This document shows positions 53,298 to 61,459 of a stretch of DNA of 64,000 nucleotides, piece by piece (within the stretch, counting starts at the first letter, position 1; the number at the start of each line of letters is the position of its first letter). The notes beneath the pieces were generated by a model, which saw only the letters and a program-made list of their open reading frames with translations, searched no databases and was not told the DNA's origin. Location: the NCBI RefSeq assembly GCF_045291395.1, contig NZ_CP152342.1:4960001-5024000 (forward strand), read 5' to 3'. The position numbers were made by a program, and so were the translations under genes. The stretch comes from MR-S7 sp000400995 (GTDB lineage: Bacteria; Pseudomonadota; Gammaproteobacteria; Burkholderiales; Burkholderiaceae_C).

Positions 53298-56075
53298 ATG
53301 GCAACCAAGAAGGCCAGCGCACCAGGCTCGGGCGCGGCAAACCCCGCACTGCAGTTCACCGTCTTCACCGCCACCGTGCCAGAGCGGCTGACCAAGGTGC
53401 TCACCCTGGCTCCCGACGGCACGCTGCACAAGGAAAGCGCCGCCAACATGCTGCGGGGCACGGCGGTGCGCACCGTGGTCCACGGCCTGCAGGAACTCGC
53501 GGACATGCTCGAAGCGCTCGGCCCCGCGCAGGCCACGAGCTGGGGCGTGTGCGACGCACCCGCAGGCCAGGGCGTGCCCATCGTGCCCGAGCGCGAAGCG
53601 GCCGGCATCCCCGGCGCCATCTCCCGCACGCGCAGGCACTTCGCCTACCCCGCAGGCCCCGGCGTGCTGATGCTCGACCACGACGGTGCGCCCGATGGCG
53701 AGCTGACGGCAGACGTGTTCCGCCAGCGCCTGGCCGAGGCCTGCCCAGCCCTGGCCGATGCGCCCATGCTCTGGCGCCCGAGCTGCTCGGCCGGCGTGTG
53801 CACGGCCGATGGCCGCGCGCTGTCGGCCCTCACGCGCCACCGCCTCTACATTCCCGTGCGCGATGCCTCGCGCATTCCCGAGGCGGGCAGGGCGCTGGCG
53901 CAGCTGCTGTGGGCCGCAGGCCATGGCTGGTTCGACGTAGGCCGCGCGGGCCAGGCGCTGGAGCGCACCCTGATCGACGCCAGCGTGTGGCAGCCCGAGC
54001 GCCTGGACTTCTGCGCGCCGCCCCTCTTGGGCAAGAGCCTGCAGCGGCCGCACGCCGCGCCGCGCCTCTTTGGCGACCCGCTGGCCCTGTTCGACCTGGC
54101 GCTGATCCCGCACGATGCCGACACGCACAAGCAGGCCCAGGCGCTCAAGAAGGCCGCCCGCCAGCAGCTTGCCGGCCAGTGCGCGGCGCAGCGCGAGCGC
54201 TGGGCGGCGCAGCAGGCCCCGGGCCTGGCCAAGCGCCGCGGCATCACCCTGGACAAGGCCCGCGACGTGCTGCAGCGCGCCAGCGCCCAGCGGGTGCTGA
54301 TGGGCGACTTCGTGCTCACCAGCGAACAGGGCAAGCCCGTGTCCGTGGGCGAGATCCTCGACCGCCCCGGGCGCTGGCACAACGCGCAGTTCGCCGACCC
54401 GCTGGACCCCGACGGCGACACCCGCGTGGCCGTGGTCAACCTCAAGAGCGGCCAGCGGCCGTACCTGTTCACCCACCGCCATGGCGGCATGCGCTTCGAG
54501 CTGCTGCGCCAGAGCGCGCGCATCCAGGTAGGGCGCGGCATGCGCGTGGCCACCACCGATGCGGTGCTGGCCGTGCTGCAGGAACGCGGCGAGCTGTTCG
54601 ACTACGGCGAGGGCGCCGTGGCCTATGTGAGCGACGGCAAGGCGCGGCCTGTCACGCCCGACTGGCTCGCCGACCACATGGGCCGCGTGTGCGAGTTCTA
54701 CTCGGTGCGCCACCGCCGCAAGGCCGACGGGGAGGAGGCGCCCGAAGAAGGCCCCGAGGATGCGCCCCTCTCGGTGGCCCGCGCCATCCTGGCCAAGCAT
54801 GGCGAACGTGGGTTCAAGAAGCTGGTGGCCGTGGTCACCGCGCCCACCCTGCGCATGGACGGCAGCATCCTCGACCGCCCCGGCCACGACGAGGCCTCGG
54901 GCCTGCTGTTCTACTGCGAGCACCCGAACCCGCCGCGCGTGCCGGTTAAGCCGACCGTGCAGGACGCCCTGGCCGCGCTGCGCTTCCTGTGGGCGCCGCT
55001 GGCGCTGTTCCCGCTGGTCGATGCCGTGGCCAATGGCGTGGCGCTGCACGGCCTGCTGTCGGCCGCGCTGCGCGCCAGCCTGCCCACGGCCCCCGGCGTG
55101 GGTTTCGACGCCCCGGCCGCGGGCAGCGGCAAGACCCTGCTGGCGCGCTGCATCGGCATCCTGGCGATGGGCTCGGAGCCGTCCATTCTTCCCCCGGCCG
55201 ACACCGACGAGGAAACGCGCAAGCGCCTGTTCGCCGTGCTGCGCGAAGGCCAGCGCGTGGTCCTGTGGGACAACGTGCGCGAGCCGCTGGGCTCGGCCTC
55301 GCTCGATGCGTTTCTCACGGCCCCTACGTTCTCCGACCGGGTGCTGGGCAGCAGCGAAACCGTCACCCTGCCCAACCGGGCCTTGTTCATCGCCACGGGC
55401 AACAACCTGCGCATGACGTCCGACACCTGCCGCAGGGTGCTCACGGCGCGCATCGACGCGCAGAGCGAGACGCCCTACACGCGCGACTTCGCGTTCGACC
55501 CCGCGCAGATGGTGCAGGCCGACCGCCTGGCCTACGTGGTGGCGGCGCTGACCATCGTGCGGGCGTACATCGCCGCGGGGCGGCCCAAGATGGCCAAGGG
55601 GCGCACGGCGAGCTTCGAGCATTGGGACGACCTGGTGCGCCAGCCCATCTGCTGGCTGGCGCAGCAGGTGGCCGCGATCGCTGGCACACCCGAAGGGGCA
55701 GGGCTGCCCACGCTGGCTGACCCCATGGAAGCGGCCGCGCGCGCCTTCGAGCAGGACCCGGAAACCACCAAGCTGCGCGCGCTGGCCGAAGCGTGGTTTG
55801 CAGCGTTTGGGCCGGAGCAGGCCACCGTGGGCGGCGCCATCCGGCGCGGCGACACCGACGCGCTGCTGGCCATGGCGATGGACGACATCGCGGGGCAGGC
55901 CGGCAAGATCAATTCGCGCATGCTGGGCCGCTGGATCGAGCGCATGCAGGGGCGCATCGTGGACGGTAAGCGCTTCGTGCGCATCGGGCACCGCGCCGGG
56001 CTGCTGCACTGGGCGGTGCGCCAGGCGGCGGGCCAGCGGCCGATGCCTGCGCCCGGCGATGTGGCCGTGTTCTGA
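53298..56075 (+). CDS. Satellite replication protein: primase/helicase-like
   Basis: A 925-residue protein. The N-terminal third looks like a primase-polymerase-type region (GVLMLDHDGAPDGELTADVF; LWRPSCSAGVCTADGRALSA; HRLYIPVRDASRIPEAGRAL). The C-terminal third is a P-loop ATPase with Walker A DAPAAGSGKTLLAR (about 606-616), Walker B-like QRVVLWDNVREPLG and sensor-like ALFIATGNNLRMTSDTCRRV with arginine finger. This is the usual replication protein of P4-like and related integrated elements. The upstream part of the open frame is only a shadow, and ATG 53298 is well placed. Exact domain limits need profile comparison. Confidence 0.82.
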   Translation: MATKKASAPGSGAANPALQFTVFTATVPERLTKVLTLAPDGTLHKESAANMLRGTAVRTVVHGLQELADMLEALGPAQATSWGVCDAPAGQGVPIVPEREAAGIPGAISRTRRHFAYPAGPGVLMLDHDGAPDGELTADVFRQRLAEACPALADAPMLWRPSCSAGVCTADGRALSALTRHRLYIPVRDASRIPEAGRALAQLLWAAGHGWFDVGRAGQALERTLIDASVWQPERLDFCAPPLLGKSLQRPHAAPRLFGDPLALFDLALIPHDADTHKQAQALKKAARQQLAGQCAAQRERWAAQQAPGLAKRRGITLDKARDVLQRASAQRVLMGDFVLTSEQGKPVSVGEILDRPGRWHNAQFADPLDPDGDTRVAVVNLKSGQRPYLFTHRHGGMRFELLRQSARIQVGRGMRVATTDAVLAVLQERGELFDYGEGAVAYVSDGKARPVTPDWLADHMGRVCEFYSVRHRRKADGEEAPEEGPEDAPLSVARAILAKHGERGFKKLVAVVTAPTLRMDGSILDRPGHDEASGLLFYCEHPNPPRVPVKPTVQDALAALRFLWAPLALFPLVDAVANGVALHGLLSAALRASLPTAPGVGFDAPAAGSGKTLLARCIGILAMGSEPSILPPADTDEETRKRLFAVLREGQRVVLWDNVREPLGSASLDAFLTAPTFSDRVLGSSETVTLPNRALFIATGNNLRMTSDTCRRVLTARIDAQSETPYTRDFAFDPAQMVQADRLAYVVAALTIVRAYIAAGRPKMAKGRTASFEHWDDLVRQPICWLAQQVAAIAGTPEGAGLPTLADPMEAAARAFEQDPETTKLRALAEAWFAAFGPEQATVGGAIRRGDTDALLAMAMDDIAGQAGKINSRMLGRWIERMQGRIVDGKRFVRIGHRAGLLHWAVRQAAGQRPMPAPGDVAVF

Positions 56076-56085
56076 AGGGCGCAGC

Positions 56086-56439
56086 ATGAGCGACACAAGA
56101 ACCGACGCCGCCGCGCTGCTGGAGCGCCTGCAATGCAGGGGCCTGCACCTGTCGGCCACGCCCGCGGGCACGCTGCAGGCGTGGCCCGCCGAATGGCTCG
56201 ATGGGCCCACGCGCGAGGCCATCGCGCAGCACAAGGCGGGCCTGCTGGCGCTGCTGTCGGCCCCGGCCGCGGACGTGCTGGCCGATGACCGCCACCGCTG
56301 CCGCGACTGCTACCACCTGCAGCACAGGGGCAACTGCGCCATGGCCGCGCAGGCTCGCCTGCCGGGCGTGCCCGCGTGGTACCTGCCGCCCAAGGATGCG
56401 CTGCAGCGCTGCCACCTGTTCTGCGCCTTGCCGTACTGA
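56086..56439 (+). CDS. Small protein: TubC-like docking helix plus Cys cluster
   Basis: A 117-residue protein. Residues about 8-56 (AALLERLQCRGLHLSATPAG, then WPAEWLDGPTREAIAQHKAG) resemble the TubC N-terminal docking domain, a short module also found in mobile-element proteins. The second half has cysteines and histidines fit for metal (HRCRDCYHLQHRGNCAMA ... RCHLFC). It follows the primase gene by ten bases. The function is unknown; it could mediate protein contacts in the replication complex. Confidence 0.65.
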   Translation: MSDTRTDAAALLERLQCRGLHLSATPAGTLQAWPAEWLDGPTREAIAQHKAGLLALLSAPAADVLADDRHRCRDCYHLQHRGNCAMAAQARLPGVPAWYLPPKDALQRCHLFCALPY

Positions 56440-56441
56440 CC

Positions 56442-56840
56442 ATGCGCAGCAAAGCCACCCCTATGACCGGCGCCGAGCGCCAGCGCCGGCACCGCGACAA
56501 GCGCCGGGCCGAGCTGCAGGCGCTGCGCGCCGTGGTGCCCGCCACGGCGCAGGAGCGCGAGGGCGCTGCCCAGGCGCAGCGCCTGGCCGCCCAGCTGGAC
56601 AAGGCCACGCGCACGGCCGCGGCGCTGCAGGCGCGCATCGAGGCGATGCAGGCAGGCGAGGGCGAGCTGCAGCAGCTGCGCGAGGCGGTGCGCACCCTGC
56701 TGCCCCAGCTGAGTCCGGCTGCGCAGCAGGTGGCGCGCAGGCACTTGCAGGGCTGCGGGGCGGGGCAGTGGCTGGAGCGGCCGCCGCCGGCCGAGGCCCT
56801 TGCCGCGCCATCGCGCCTGTCTTCCCACGTGTTTTTTTAA
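56442..56840 (+). CDS. Small basic coiled-coil protein
   Basis: A 132-residue protein with a basic start (MTGAERQRRHRDKRRAELQA), a long coiled coil (about 35-95; QRLAAQLDKATRTAAALQAR) and a variable end. A second in-frame ATG at 56463 would remove seven residues. The basic-region-then-coiled-coil layout suggests nucleic-acid binding; no family is recognised. It starts two bases after the preceding stop. Confidence 0.6.
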   Translation: MRSKATPMTGAERQRRHRDKRRAELQALRAVVPATAQEREGAAQAQRLAAQLDKATRTAAALQARIEAMQAGEGELQQLREAVRTLLPQLSPAAQQVARRHLQGCGAGQWLERPPPAEALAAPSRLSSHVFF

Positions 56841-56873
56841 CCCAGTCCTTAACCCAGTCCCAAGGAGCAACCC

Positions 56874-57086
56874 ATGACTGAAACCGAAGCCCGCAAGGCA
56901 TTCAACGCCGCCCGCGGCGAACTGCAGGCGGCCCTGGCCACGTACCAGACCGCCCGCGCGCAGCTGCACCGCATCACCGGGCAGGCCGTCGGCACCGACC
57001 CGGCGCTGAGCCTGCTGTTCAGCAGCGCATGCGCCGGGCTGCAGGCCGTCGATGCCCTTCCACCCCAGGCCCAGGCCGATTGCTGA
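56874..57086 (+). CDS. Small satellite protein, unknown function
   Basis: A 70-residue helical protein (MTETEARKAFNAARGELQAA ... LPPQAQADC) with a good AAGGAG ribosome site. A direct repeat (TTAACCCAGTCC twice, about 56837-56862) precedes it. The start is similar in style to the next gene (alternating A/R/Q helices), so both may belong to one small family. Confidence 0.6.
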   Translation: MTETEARKAFNAARGELQAALATYQTARAQLHRITGQAVGTDPALSLLFSSACAGLQAVDALPPQAQADC

Positions 57087-57101
57087 AAAGGAGAGCAGAG
57101 C

Positions 57102-57881
57102 ATGGCATTCGATATCCACGAACACGCCCGCAGCGCCCAGGCCGCGCTGCACGTTGCGCTGGCCGAGCTGGAGCGGGCGCGCAGCGCCTACGAAACCGGC
57201 GCCGGCCCGCGGTTCGCCCAGGCCAAGGCCGCGCAGGCGACGCTGGCCGCCAAGATCGAGGCGGCCGAGGGCGAGGCGGCCGCGGCCGATGCGGCGTTCC
57301 AGGCGGCGTTCTCGGCCGCGGGCTTCGAGCGCGACGAGGCCACGCGCGCCCAGCTCAACCGCAAGAACGATGCGCAGGCCATGGCCGAGGCGCTGCGCGC
57401 GGCGCTGGCCAGGGGCGCCAAGGAGCTGCAGGCGCTGGCGGCCGAGGCCAGCACACAGGCGCGCGACTATGCGGGCACGTATGAGCGCGCCTACGTCGCG
57501 CACGCGCAGGCCGAGGGCTATCGGGCGTTGCAGGAAGGCGGGGAGCAGCTGGCGCGGGCCATGGCGCTGGCCGCGCATGCGCCGCGCAGCGACAGCATCC
57601 ACGAGGATGCGCTGGGGCGGCCTGCCAGCTCGCCGGCCATGCGCGCTGAGATAGCGGCCGCGCGCTGGGCGTTCATCCTCGATGGGCTCAAGGCGATGGC
57701 CGAGCAACTGCCGGAGTTCGATGCGCGGCCGCAGGTGCAGGCGCTGGGCGCGTTCGACCTGGGGGCGATGCAGCCACCAGTCAAACAAAAGCGCCGCAGC
57801 AATCAAGCTGCGGCGCTTTTTTTATTCCCAGTGCAGGGAATACAGCGCAGTCCTACGCCGGCCGCACACCCGTCTACCTAG
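57102..57881 (+). CDS. Coiled-coil satellite protein overlapping a terminator
   Basis: A 259-residue, Ala-rich coiled-coil protein (HARSAQAALHVALAELERAR; AAKIEAAEGEAAAADAAFQA; ARWAFILDGLKAMAEQLPEF). The body ends at about residue 228. The last 30 residues (PVKQKRRSNQAAALFLFPVQ and on) are encoded by a rho-independent terminator hairpin and beyond, so the frame simply runs through it. The functional protein may be shorter if transcripts end there. No family recognised; last gene of the replication operon. Confidence 0.65.
   Translation: MAFDIHEHARSAQAALHVALAELERARSAYETGAGPRFAQAKAAQATLAAKIEAAEGEAAAADAAFQAAFSAAGFERDEATRAQLNRKNDAQAMAEALRAALARGAKELQALAAEASTQARDYAGTYERAYVAHAQAEGYRALQEGGEQLARAMALAAHAPRSDSIHEDALGRPASSPAMRAEIAAARWAFILDGLKAMAEQLPEFDARPQVQALGAFDLGAMQPPVKQKRRSNQAAALFLFPVQGIQRSPTPAAHPST
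57790..57824 (+). terminator. Rho-independent terminator of the satellite operon
   Basis: AGCGCCGCAGC (57790-57800) and GCTGCGGCGCT (57807-57817) form a perfect 11-bp stem followed by seven Ts. It lies inside the 3' end of the preceding open frame. Confidence 0.9.
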
Positions 57882-57910
57882 CATTTTAAGCTTCTCTTCA
57901 GGAGTAGACC

Positions 57911-58216
57911 ATGTCAGACGAAGCGGTGTTTGGAAAGGATTCTGTGGCCGAAAAGCTTGTCGCAGCGCAGCGAGAGCGTGCCCGCGATCGCGGCCATTTC
58001 AGCCAGTATGGAATGCGTGACGACCCCCGAGGCGGCGGTGCAGTGGAAGGGGAGAACCCGGGCAACGGCGAAAATGCGCGGAGGTTCGGAGCAGGTGGCG
58101 ATGTGTCCAGCTATGGCAACCGCGCCGGCGGTTCCTCTGCCGGGCATGTGCAACGGGCAGACGATGCCGTGAACACTTCTGCTGATCCCCATGAGCGACC
58201 AGGCCTCAGCCGCTGA
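57911..58216 (+). CDS. Small hydrophilic protein, unknown function
   Basis: A 101-residue Gly/Asn/Arg-rich hydrophilic protein (MSDEAVFGKDSVAEKLVAAQ ... HERPGLSR), probably disordered. CAGGAG lies seven bases before the ATG. Its 3' end overlaps the start of the MgtC-like gene by 26 bases, so coupling is possible. Whether it belongs to the satellite or to the flanking chromosome is not clear, because the right end of the element was not found. Confidence 0.5.
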   Translation: MSDEAVFGKDSVAEKLVAAQRERARDRGHFSQYGMRDDPRGGGAVEGENPGNGENARRFGAGGDVSSYGNRAGGSSAGHVQRADDAVNTSADPHERPGLSR

Positions 58217-58700
58217 TACGGTTTTTCGGACCATTGCCCAGGAATTCGCGGACCTGTCGGACATCGAGCAGGCGACCAGGGTCGCCACCCGGCTTTTTCT
58301 CGCGGCTTTGTTCGGAGGGGCGCTGGGATTCGAGCGAGAGGCCAGCGGCAAGGCTGCGGGCATCCGTACGCACATGCTGGTGGCTATGGGAGCAGCGATG
58401 TTCGTGATGATCTCTCAGCTGATGGGGGCCCAGGCCAATGAACTCAGCCGCGTGATTCAAGGGGTAGTGGCAGGGGTAGGCTTCCTGGGAGCTGGAGCCA
58501 TACTGAAGTCCTCGAAGGACGGCCATGAGCACATCCAAGGGCTTACCACCGCTGCCGGCATCTGGTTCACTGCGGCTATCGGGGTCGCCGTGGGCGTAGG
58601 CAAGGAGTCTGCCGCACTCATTTGCACGGTGTTGGCCCTCATGGTGCTCGCGGTCGTGCCCTGGGTCACAAAAGACGGGCCCTCCGGACAACGCAAGTAG
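58191..58700 (+). CDS. MgtC/SapB-family membrane protein
   Basis: A 169-residue membrane protein with the MgtC N-terminal domain: ATRLFLAALFGGALGFERE, RTHMLVAMGAAMFVMIS, IQGVVAGVGFLGAGAILK and GLTTAAGIWFTAAIGVAVGV. All the family's conserved polar residues (E in GFERE, R-T-H, G-F-L-G-A-G) are present. The C-terminal ACT-like domain of Salmonella MgtC is absent, as in SapB-type members. MgtC proteins help growth at low Mg2+ and modulate ATP synthase or phosphate balance; the role here is open. Confidence 0.88.
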   Translation: MSDQASAADTVFRTIAQEFADLSDIEQATRVATRLFLAALFGGALGFEREASGKAAGIRTHMLVAMGAAMFVMISQLMGAQANELSRVIQGVVAGVGFLGAGAILKSSKDGHEHIQGLTTAAGIWFTAAIGVAVGVGKESAALICTVLALMVLAVVPWVTKDGPSGQRK

Positions 58701-58749
58701 CGCCCGAAGCGTTCTGGGTATTTGGAAGTGGGTGTTGGAGAGGCTGGGC

Positions 58750-59151
58750 TCAGCCGATATCCAGCGTCAGGTGCCTGTCCTTGAGCAGGGCCAGCGCCTC
58801 ATGGGGCGTGCTGGAGATCATTTCATCGATGATCGCATCGCCGTCTACATCCGAGAAGGCCATGGACCAGTCGGGATAGCGCCTGCCACCCGGCAGCGGG
58901 CCGTGGAGCAGGGTGATCACTGTCTGGTGGCGATCGTCTTGCCGTATGCGCTCCACCAGCGCGTCAAGCGTTGCGGATGCTCCCTCGATGTATTGGCAAA
59001 AGCGCTCTCCGTCGAACAGAAGCACGCCTGTGATGCCGTGCGAGGCATTGAAAACTCGCGCGGACTTGATGATGGTTCCTACGCAATTGGCTTTGTGGCC
59101 ATCGGCCAGATGGCTGTAGTAAGCGAACTGGCTCAGTGCTTCGGTGTTCAT
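58750..59151 (-). CDS. BLUF-domain blue-light receptor
   Basis: A 133-residue single-domain flavin photoreceptor. Key residues are all present: Y11 (FAYYSHL), N35 (FNASHGITGVLLFDG), Q53 (FCQYIEG) and W95/M97 (DWSMAF), with the spacing seen in AppA. No output domain is fused, so it should act through a partner protein. The frame extends upstream to 59235, but the ATG at 59151 starts the BLUF fold (MNTEALSQFAYYS). It is convergent with the MgtC-like gene. Confidence 0.9.
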   Translation of the reverse strand: MNTEALSQFAYYSHLADGHKANCVGTIIKSARVFNASHGITGVLLFDGERFCQYIEGASATLDALVERIRQDDRHQTVITLLHGPLPGGRRYPDWSMAFSDVDGDAIIDEMISSTPHEALALLKDRHLTLDIG

Positions 59152-59283
59152 GAATGTTTTGGTTAGGCGCGATGCGAGTAGCAGACGCCTGTTGATCGAC
59201 CTCGAACACTCTAGCACCCCCGTTGATTCATCCAAGCCTTGCTCGGCGGGGGGCGTTGCAGGTCTTTCACCGGCAGAGCGGCA

Positions 59284-59535
59284 CTACTTGGTGGCCCCAC
59301 GCGGTGGCGGCACCGGGATCGCTGGCGCTTCGGCTCCTGTGGCGGTTCTGCTTTCCGGAAGATACGGATCGGCGTCGGGCGTCAGCAACCGCGCCAAGCC
59401 GCCGATCAGCAATGAGATCACGACTGCCGCCACGATGATCCAGCCTGCGCGACGCCGGTCCAGCGAAGCGGGAACCTTGCGTGGATGGATGGGCGGATCG
59501 GTATCTTCGATGGGCGGATCTTCTCGGCGGGTCAT
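59284..59535 (-). CDS. Small single-pass membrane protein
   Basis: An 83-residue protein: acidic/proline-rich start (MTRREDPPIEDTDPPIHPRK), one membrane segment (AGWIIVAAVVISLLIGGLA) and a Pro-rich tail (IPVPPPRG). GGAGA precedes the ATG. It lies 19 bases after the proline-rich 47-residue gene on the same strand, probably one operon. No family recognised. Confidence 0.65.
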   Translation of the reverse strand: MTRREDPPIEDTDPPIHPRKVPASLDRRRAGWIIVAAVVISLLIGGLARLLTPDADPYLPESRTATGAEAPAIPVPPPRGATK

Positions 59536-59554
59536 GGTTGTCTCCAGGCCGCTC

Positions 59555-59698
59555 TCAGACAGGCTCCTGCATGGGATTGCCTGGCAGATCCACGGGCGGC
59601 GTGTGGGCGGGCGGATCGATGGGGATGGGTTTGGGGGGCGACATGTCGCCCGGATCCACAGGCGTTGGCGGAACGGGGGGCGGTGGCGGGGTGGGCAT
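59555..59698 (-). CDS. Proline-rich 47-residue protein
   Basis: MPTPPPPPVPPTPVDPGDMS followed by PPKPIPIDPPAHTPPVDLPG; about 40 percent proline. A strong AGGAGG lies seven bases before the ATG at 59698, which supports real translation in spite of low complexity. It is followed by the small membrane protein gene. A polyproline protein of this kind would need EF-P; the role is unknown. Confidence 0.6.
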   Translation of the reverse strand: MPTPPPPPVPPTPVDPGDMSPPKPIPIDPPAHTPPVDLPGNPMQEPV

Positions 59699-59829
59699 GG
59701 TGGAACCTCCTGGGCTGTTTGTACGCCCATCGCCCCGCATGTCTCGTCGGACGATGCCGCGCGCGGCAATGGCCCCACGCCGCCTTTCTGTGACGCAATG
59801 TAGGGATGCTTTCGCATACAGTGACCGGC

Positions 59830-60582
59830 ATGGATGATTTCTCTCGTTCCCTTTCTTTGTCGGGTGCCTCCAATTTCCGTGATCTGGGCGGCTATGCAGG
59901 GCAGGATGGCCGCGTGGTGCGCTGGCGCCGGATCTTCCGCTCCGACCACCTGGCGCGGCTGACGCCGCAGGACGCGCATGTGCTGCAGGGCCTGGGCCTG
60001 GCGCGCGCCGTGGACTTTCGCGGGCAGGCGGAAAGCTCGGCCCTGGCCTACGCGCTGCCCGCCGTGCGCTACCACGCGCTGCCCATCGAGCCCACCGTCG
60101 TGCAGCGCGCCAAGGAGATGGCGGCGGCAGGGCAGCGGATGACGGCGCCGATCGCCGTGGGACTGATGCAGGACACCTACCGCGCCTTCGTCTCCGACAA
60201 CACGCAGCAGTTCGCCGCGCTGTTCGCTCACCTGCTCGATGAAGACACGCCGCTGGTCTTTCACTGCACGGCAGGCAAGGACCGCACGGGCTTCGCGGCC
60301 GCGCTGATCCTGCTGGCGCTGGGCGTGTCGCGCGAAGTGGTGATGCAGGACTACCTGCTCACCAACGGCCTCTACCGCAGGCCTGTGGAGCTGGCGAATA
60401 CGGCGCCCAGCGAAGTGCTGGATGTGATCTGGCGCGTGCAGGAGGACTTCCTGCAGGCAGCGCTGCATGCGGTGGAGCGCGACCATGGCGGCGTCGAGCG
60501 CTATCTGGAGCAGCGCCTGGGCCTGCACGCGGCCGCGCGCGAGCGCCTGCATGCGCTGTACCTGCAAGCACCTGCGGGCTGA
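59830..60582 (+). CDS. Protein-tyrosine/serine phosphatase (Y_phosphatase3 type)
   Basis: A 250-residue cytosolic phosphatase. The active-site loop is HCTAGKDRTG with C146 nucleophile and R152, followed by FAAALILLALGVSREVVMQDYLL. The N-terminal SGASNFRDLGGYAGQDGRVV with RRIFRSDHLARLT is typical of the IphP/LipA-like family, whose members hydrolyse phosphotyrosine, phosphoserine or phosphoinositides. A start at 59806 would add eight residues; the ATG at 59830 follows a CATACAGT -10-like element by about ten bases. The stop codon touches an inverted-repeat element. Confidence 0.88.
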   Translation: MDDFSRSLSLSGASNFRDLGGYAGQDGRVVRWRRIFRSDHLARLTPQDAHVLQGLGLARAVDFRGQAESSALAYALPAVRYHALPIEPTVVQRAKEMAAAGQRMTAPIAVGLMQDTYRAFVSDNTQQFAALFAHLLDEDTPLVFHCTAGKDRTGFAAALILLALGVSREVVMQDYLLTNGLYRRPVELANTAPSEVLDVIWRVQEDFLQAALHAVERDHGGVERYLEQRLGLHAAARERLHALYLQAPAG

Positions 60583-60742
60583 GAACGTGTGAACGAATCC
60601 GCCATGCCCGCTCATCACGCCAAAACACGCCTGCCCGTCGTTGCAAATGCTCGCCATAGCCCGCGCTATGGCTGCGCTTTGCGCCTAGTGCAGCCGCGTT
60701 TTGACGCGCTGCTCGGCCACGCCGGATTCATTCACACGTTCT
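60582..60742. repeat. MITE-like element with 20-bp terminal inverted repeats
   Basis: The left end AGAACGTGTGAACGAATCCG and the right end CGGATTCATTCACACGTTCT are inverted repeats with one mismatch, enclosing about 120 bases. A second inner palindrome (GCCATAGCCCGCGCTATGGC, 60653-60672) lies in the middle. No protein is encoded. It starts on the stop codon of the phosphatase gene. Confidence 0.65.
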
Positions 60743-60752
60743 GAGCGGCGTC

Positions 60753-60790
60753 CATGAAAAAAAGCAGCCCGGAGGCTGCTTTTTTCGAGA
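60753..60790. terminator. Bidirectional terminator next to the HU-like gene
   Basis: AAAAAAAGCAGCC, a short CGGA loop and GGCTGCTTTTTT form a symmetrical hairpin with A and T runs on both sides. It can end the HU-like transcript from the right and read-through from the left. Confidence 0.85.
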
Positions 60791-60803
60791 GGCTGCACAG
60801 CGA

Positions 60804-61238
60804 TCAGAGCGTCGCGTCCTTGAGCTTCTTGAGCGCGCGGGTCTTGATCTTGACCGATGCGGGCTTGGCCGGGAACCAGCGCTCCTCGCCCGTGAACGGG
60901 TCCTTGCCGAAACGCTTCTTCTTGGCGGGCACTTGCAGCAGGCCGATCTTCAGCAGGCCGGGCAGCGTGAATTCGCCCGAGCCCTTCTTGTGCACGGAGC
61001 CCAGGATGGCCGTCTCCAGCGCGGCCAGCACGGCCTTGGCAGCCTTGGGCTCGACGCCGGATTGCGCGGCCAGGTGGGCGACCAGCGAGGTCTTCGTGAA
61101 GGCTTCCTTCACGGGCTTGAGCGCTACGGGCGCAGCAGCAGCCTTCTTCGCCGGCGCGGCGGCCTTCTTGGCGGGTGCCGCAGCCTTCTTGGCGGCGGGC
61201 TTCTTCACCGGAGCGGTGGTCTTCTTTGCAGTTGCCAT
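60804..61238 (-). CDS. HU-family DNA-binding protein with Lys/Ala-rich tail
   Basis: The 144-residue product has an N-terminal KKAAAPAKKAA-type tail (residues 1-40), like that of histone H1 or AlgP. It is followed by an HU/IHF domain (TKTSLVAHLAAQSGVEPKAA, GEFTLPGLLKIGLLQVPAKK, RFGKDPFTGEERWFPAKPAS). The conserved HU beta-arm sequence is modified (no RNP motif but NPFTGE-like DPFTGEE). Such proteins are widespread in Comamonadaceae and compact DNA. The frame runs upstream to 61427, but MATAKKTTAP at 61238 is the clear start. Confidence 0.9.
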   Translation of the reverse strand: MATAKKTTAPVKKPAAKKAAAPAKKAAAPAKKAAAAPVALKPVKEAFTKTSLVAHLAAQSGVEPKAAKAVLAALETAILGSVHKKGSGEFTLPGLLKIGLLQVPAKKKRFGKDPFTGEERWFPAKPASVKIKTRALKKLKDATL

Positions 61239-61459
61239 GATGTTGGTTGTTTCTTTTGAAATAGGAATACACGCCAGACGTGCTGGCGGTGGAATTCTAG
61301 AGCGTGTTGCCCGCGCAGGGCCTGCATGCGTGCGCAGATGCGTGGCAAATACCACGCGCGGGCCGCGCGTGCAGGGCCTTTGCGCGCCATTGGTGCGGCA
61401 GCGCATTGGCAGTAAGCTGTCGGCCACCGATCAACCCACATGCATATCCAGGAGCGGCC

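Noticed and set aside
53265..56234. 989-codon minus-strand frame across the primase/helicase gene
   Set aside because: Antisense shadow; the plus-strand frame has a P-loop and operon context.
57800..58200. Right attachment site of the satellite
   Set aside because: I looked for a second copy of the tRNA-Phe 3' end (GATTCC...CAGGCCACCA) to the right of the element and found none; no boundary is claimed.
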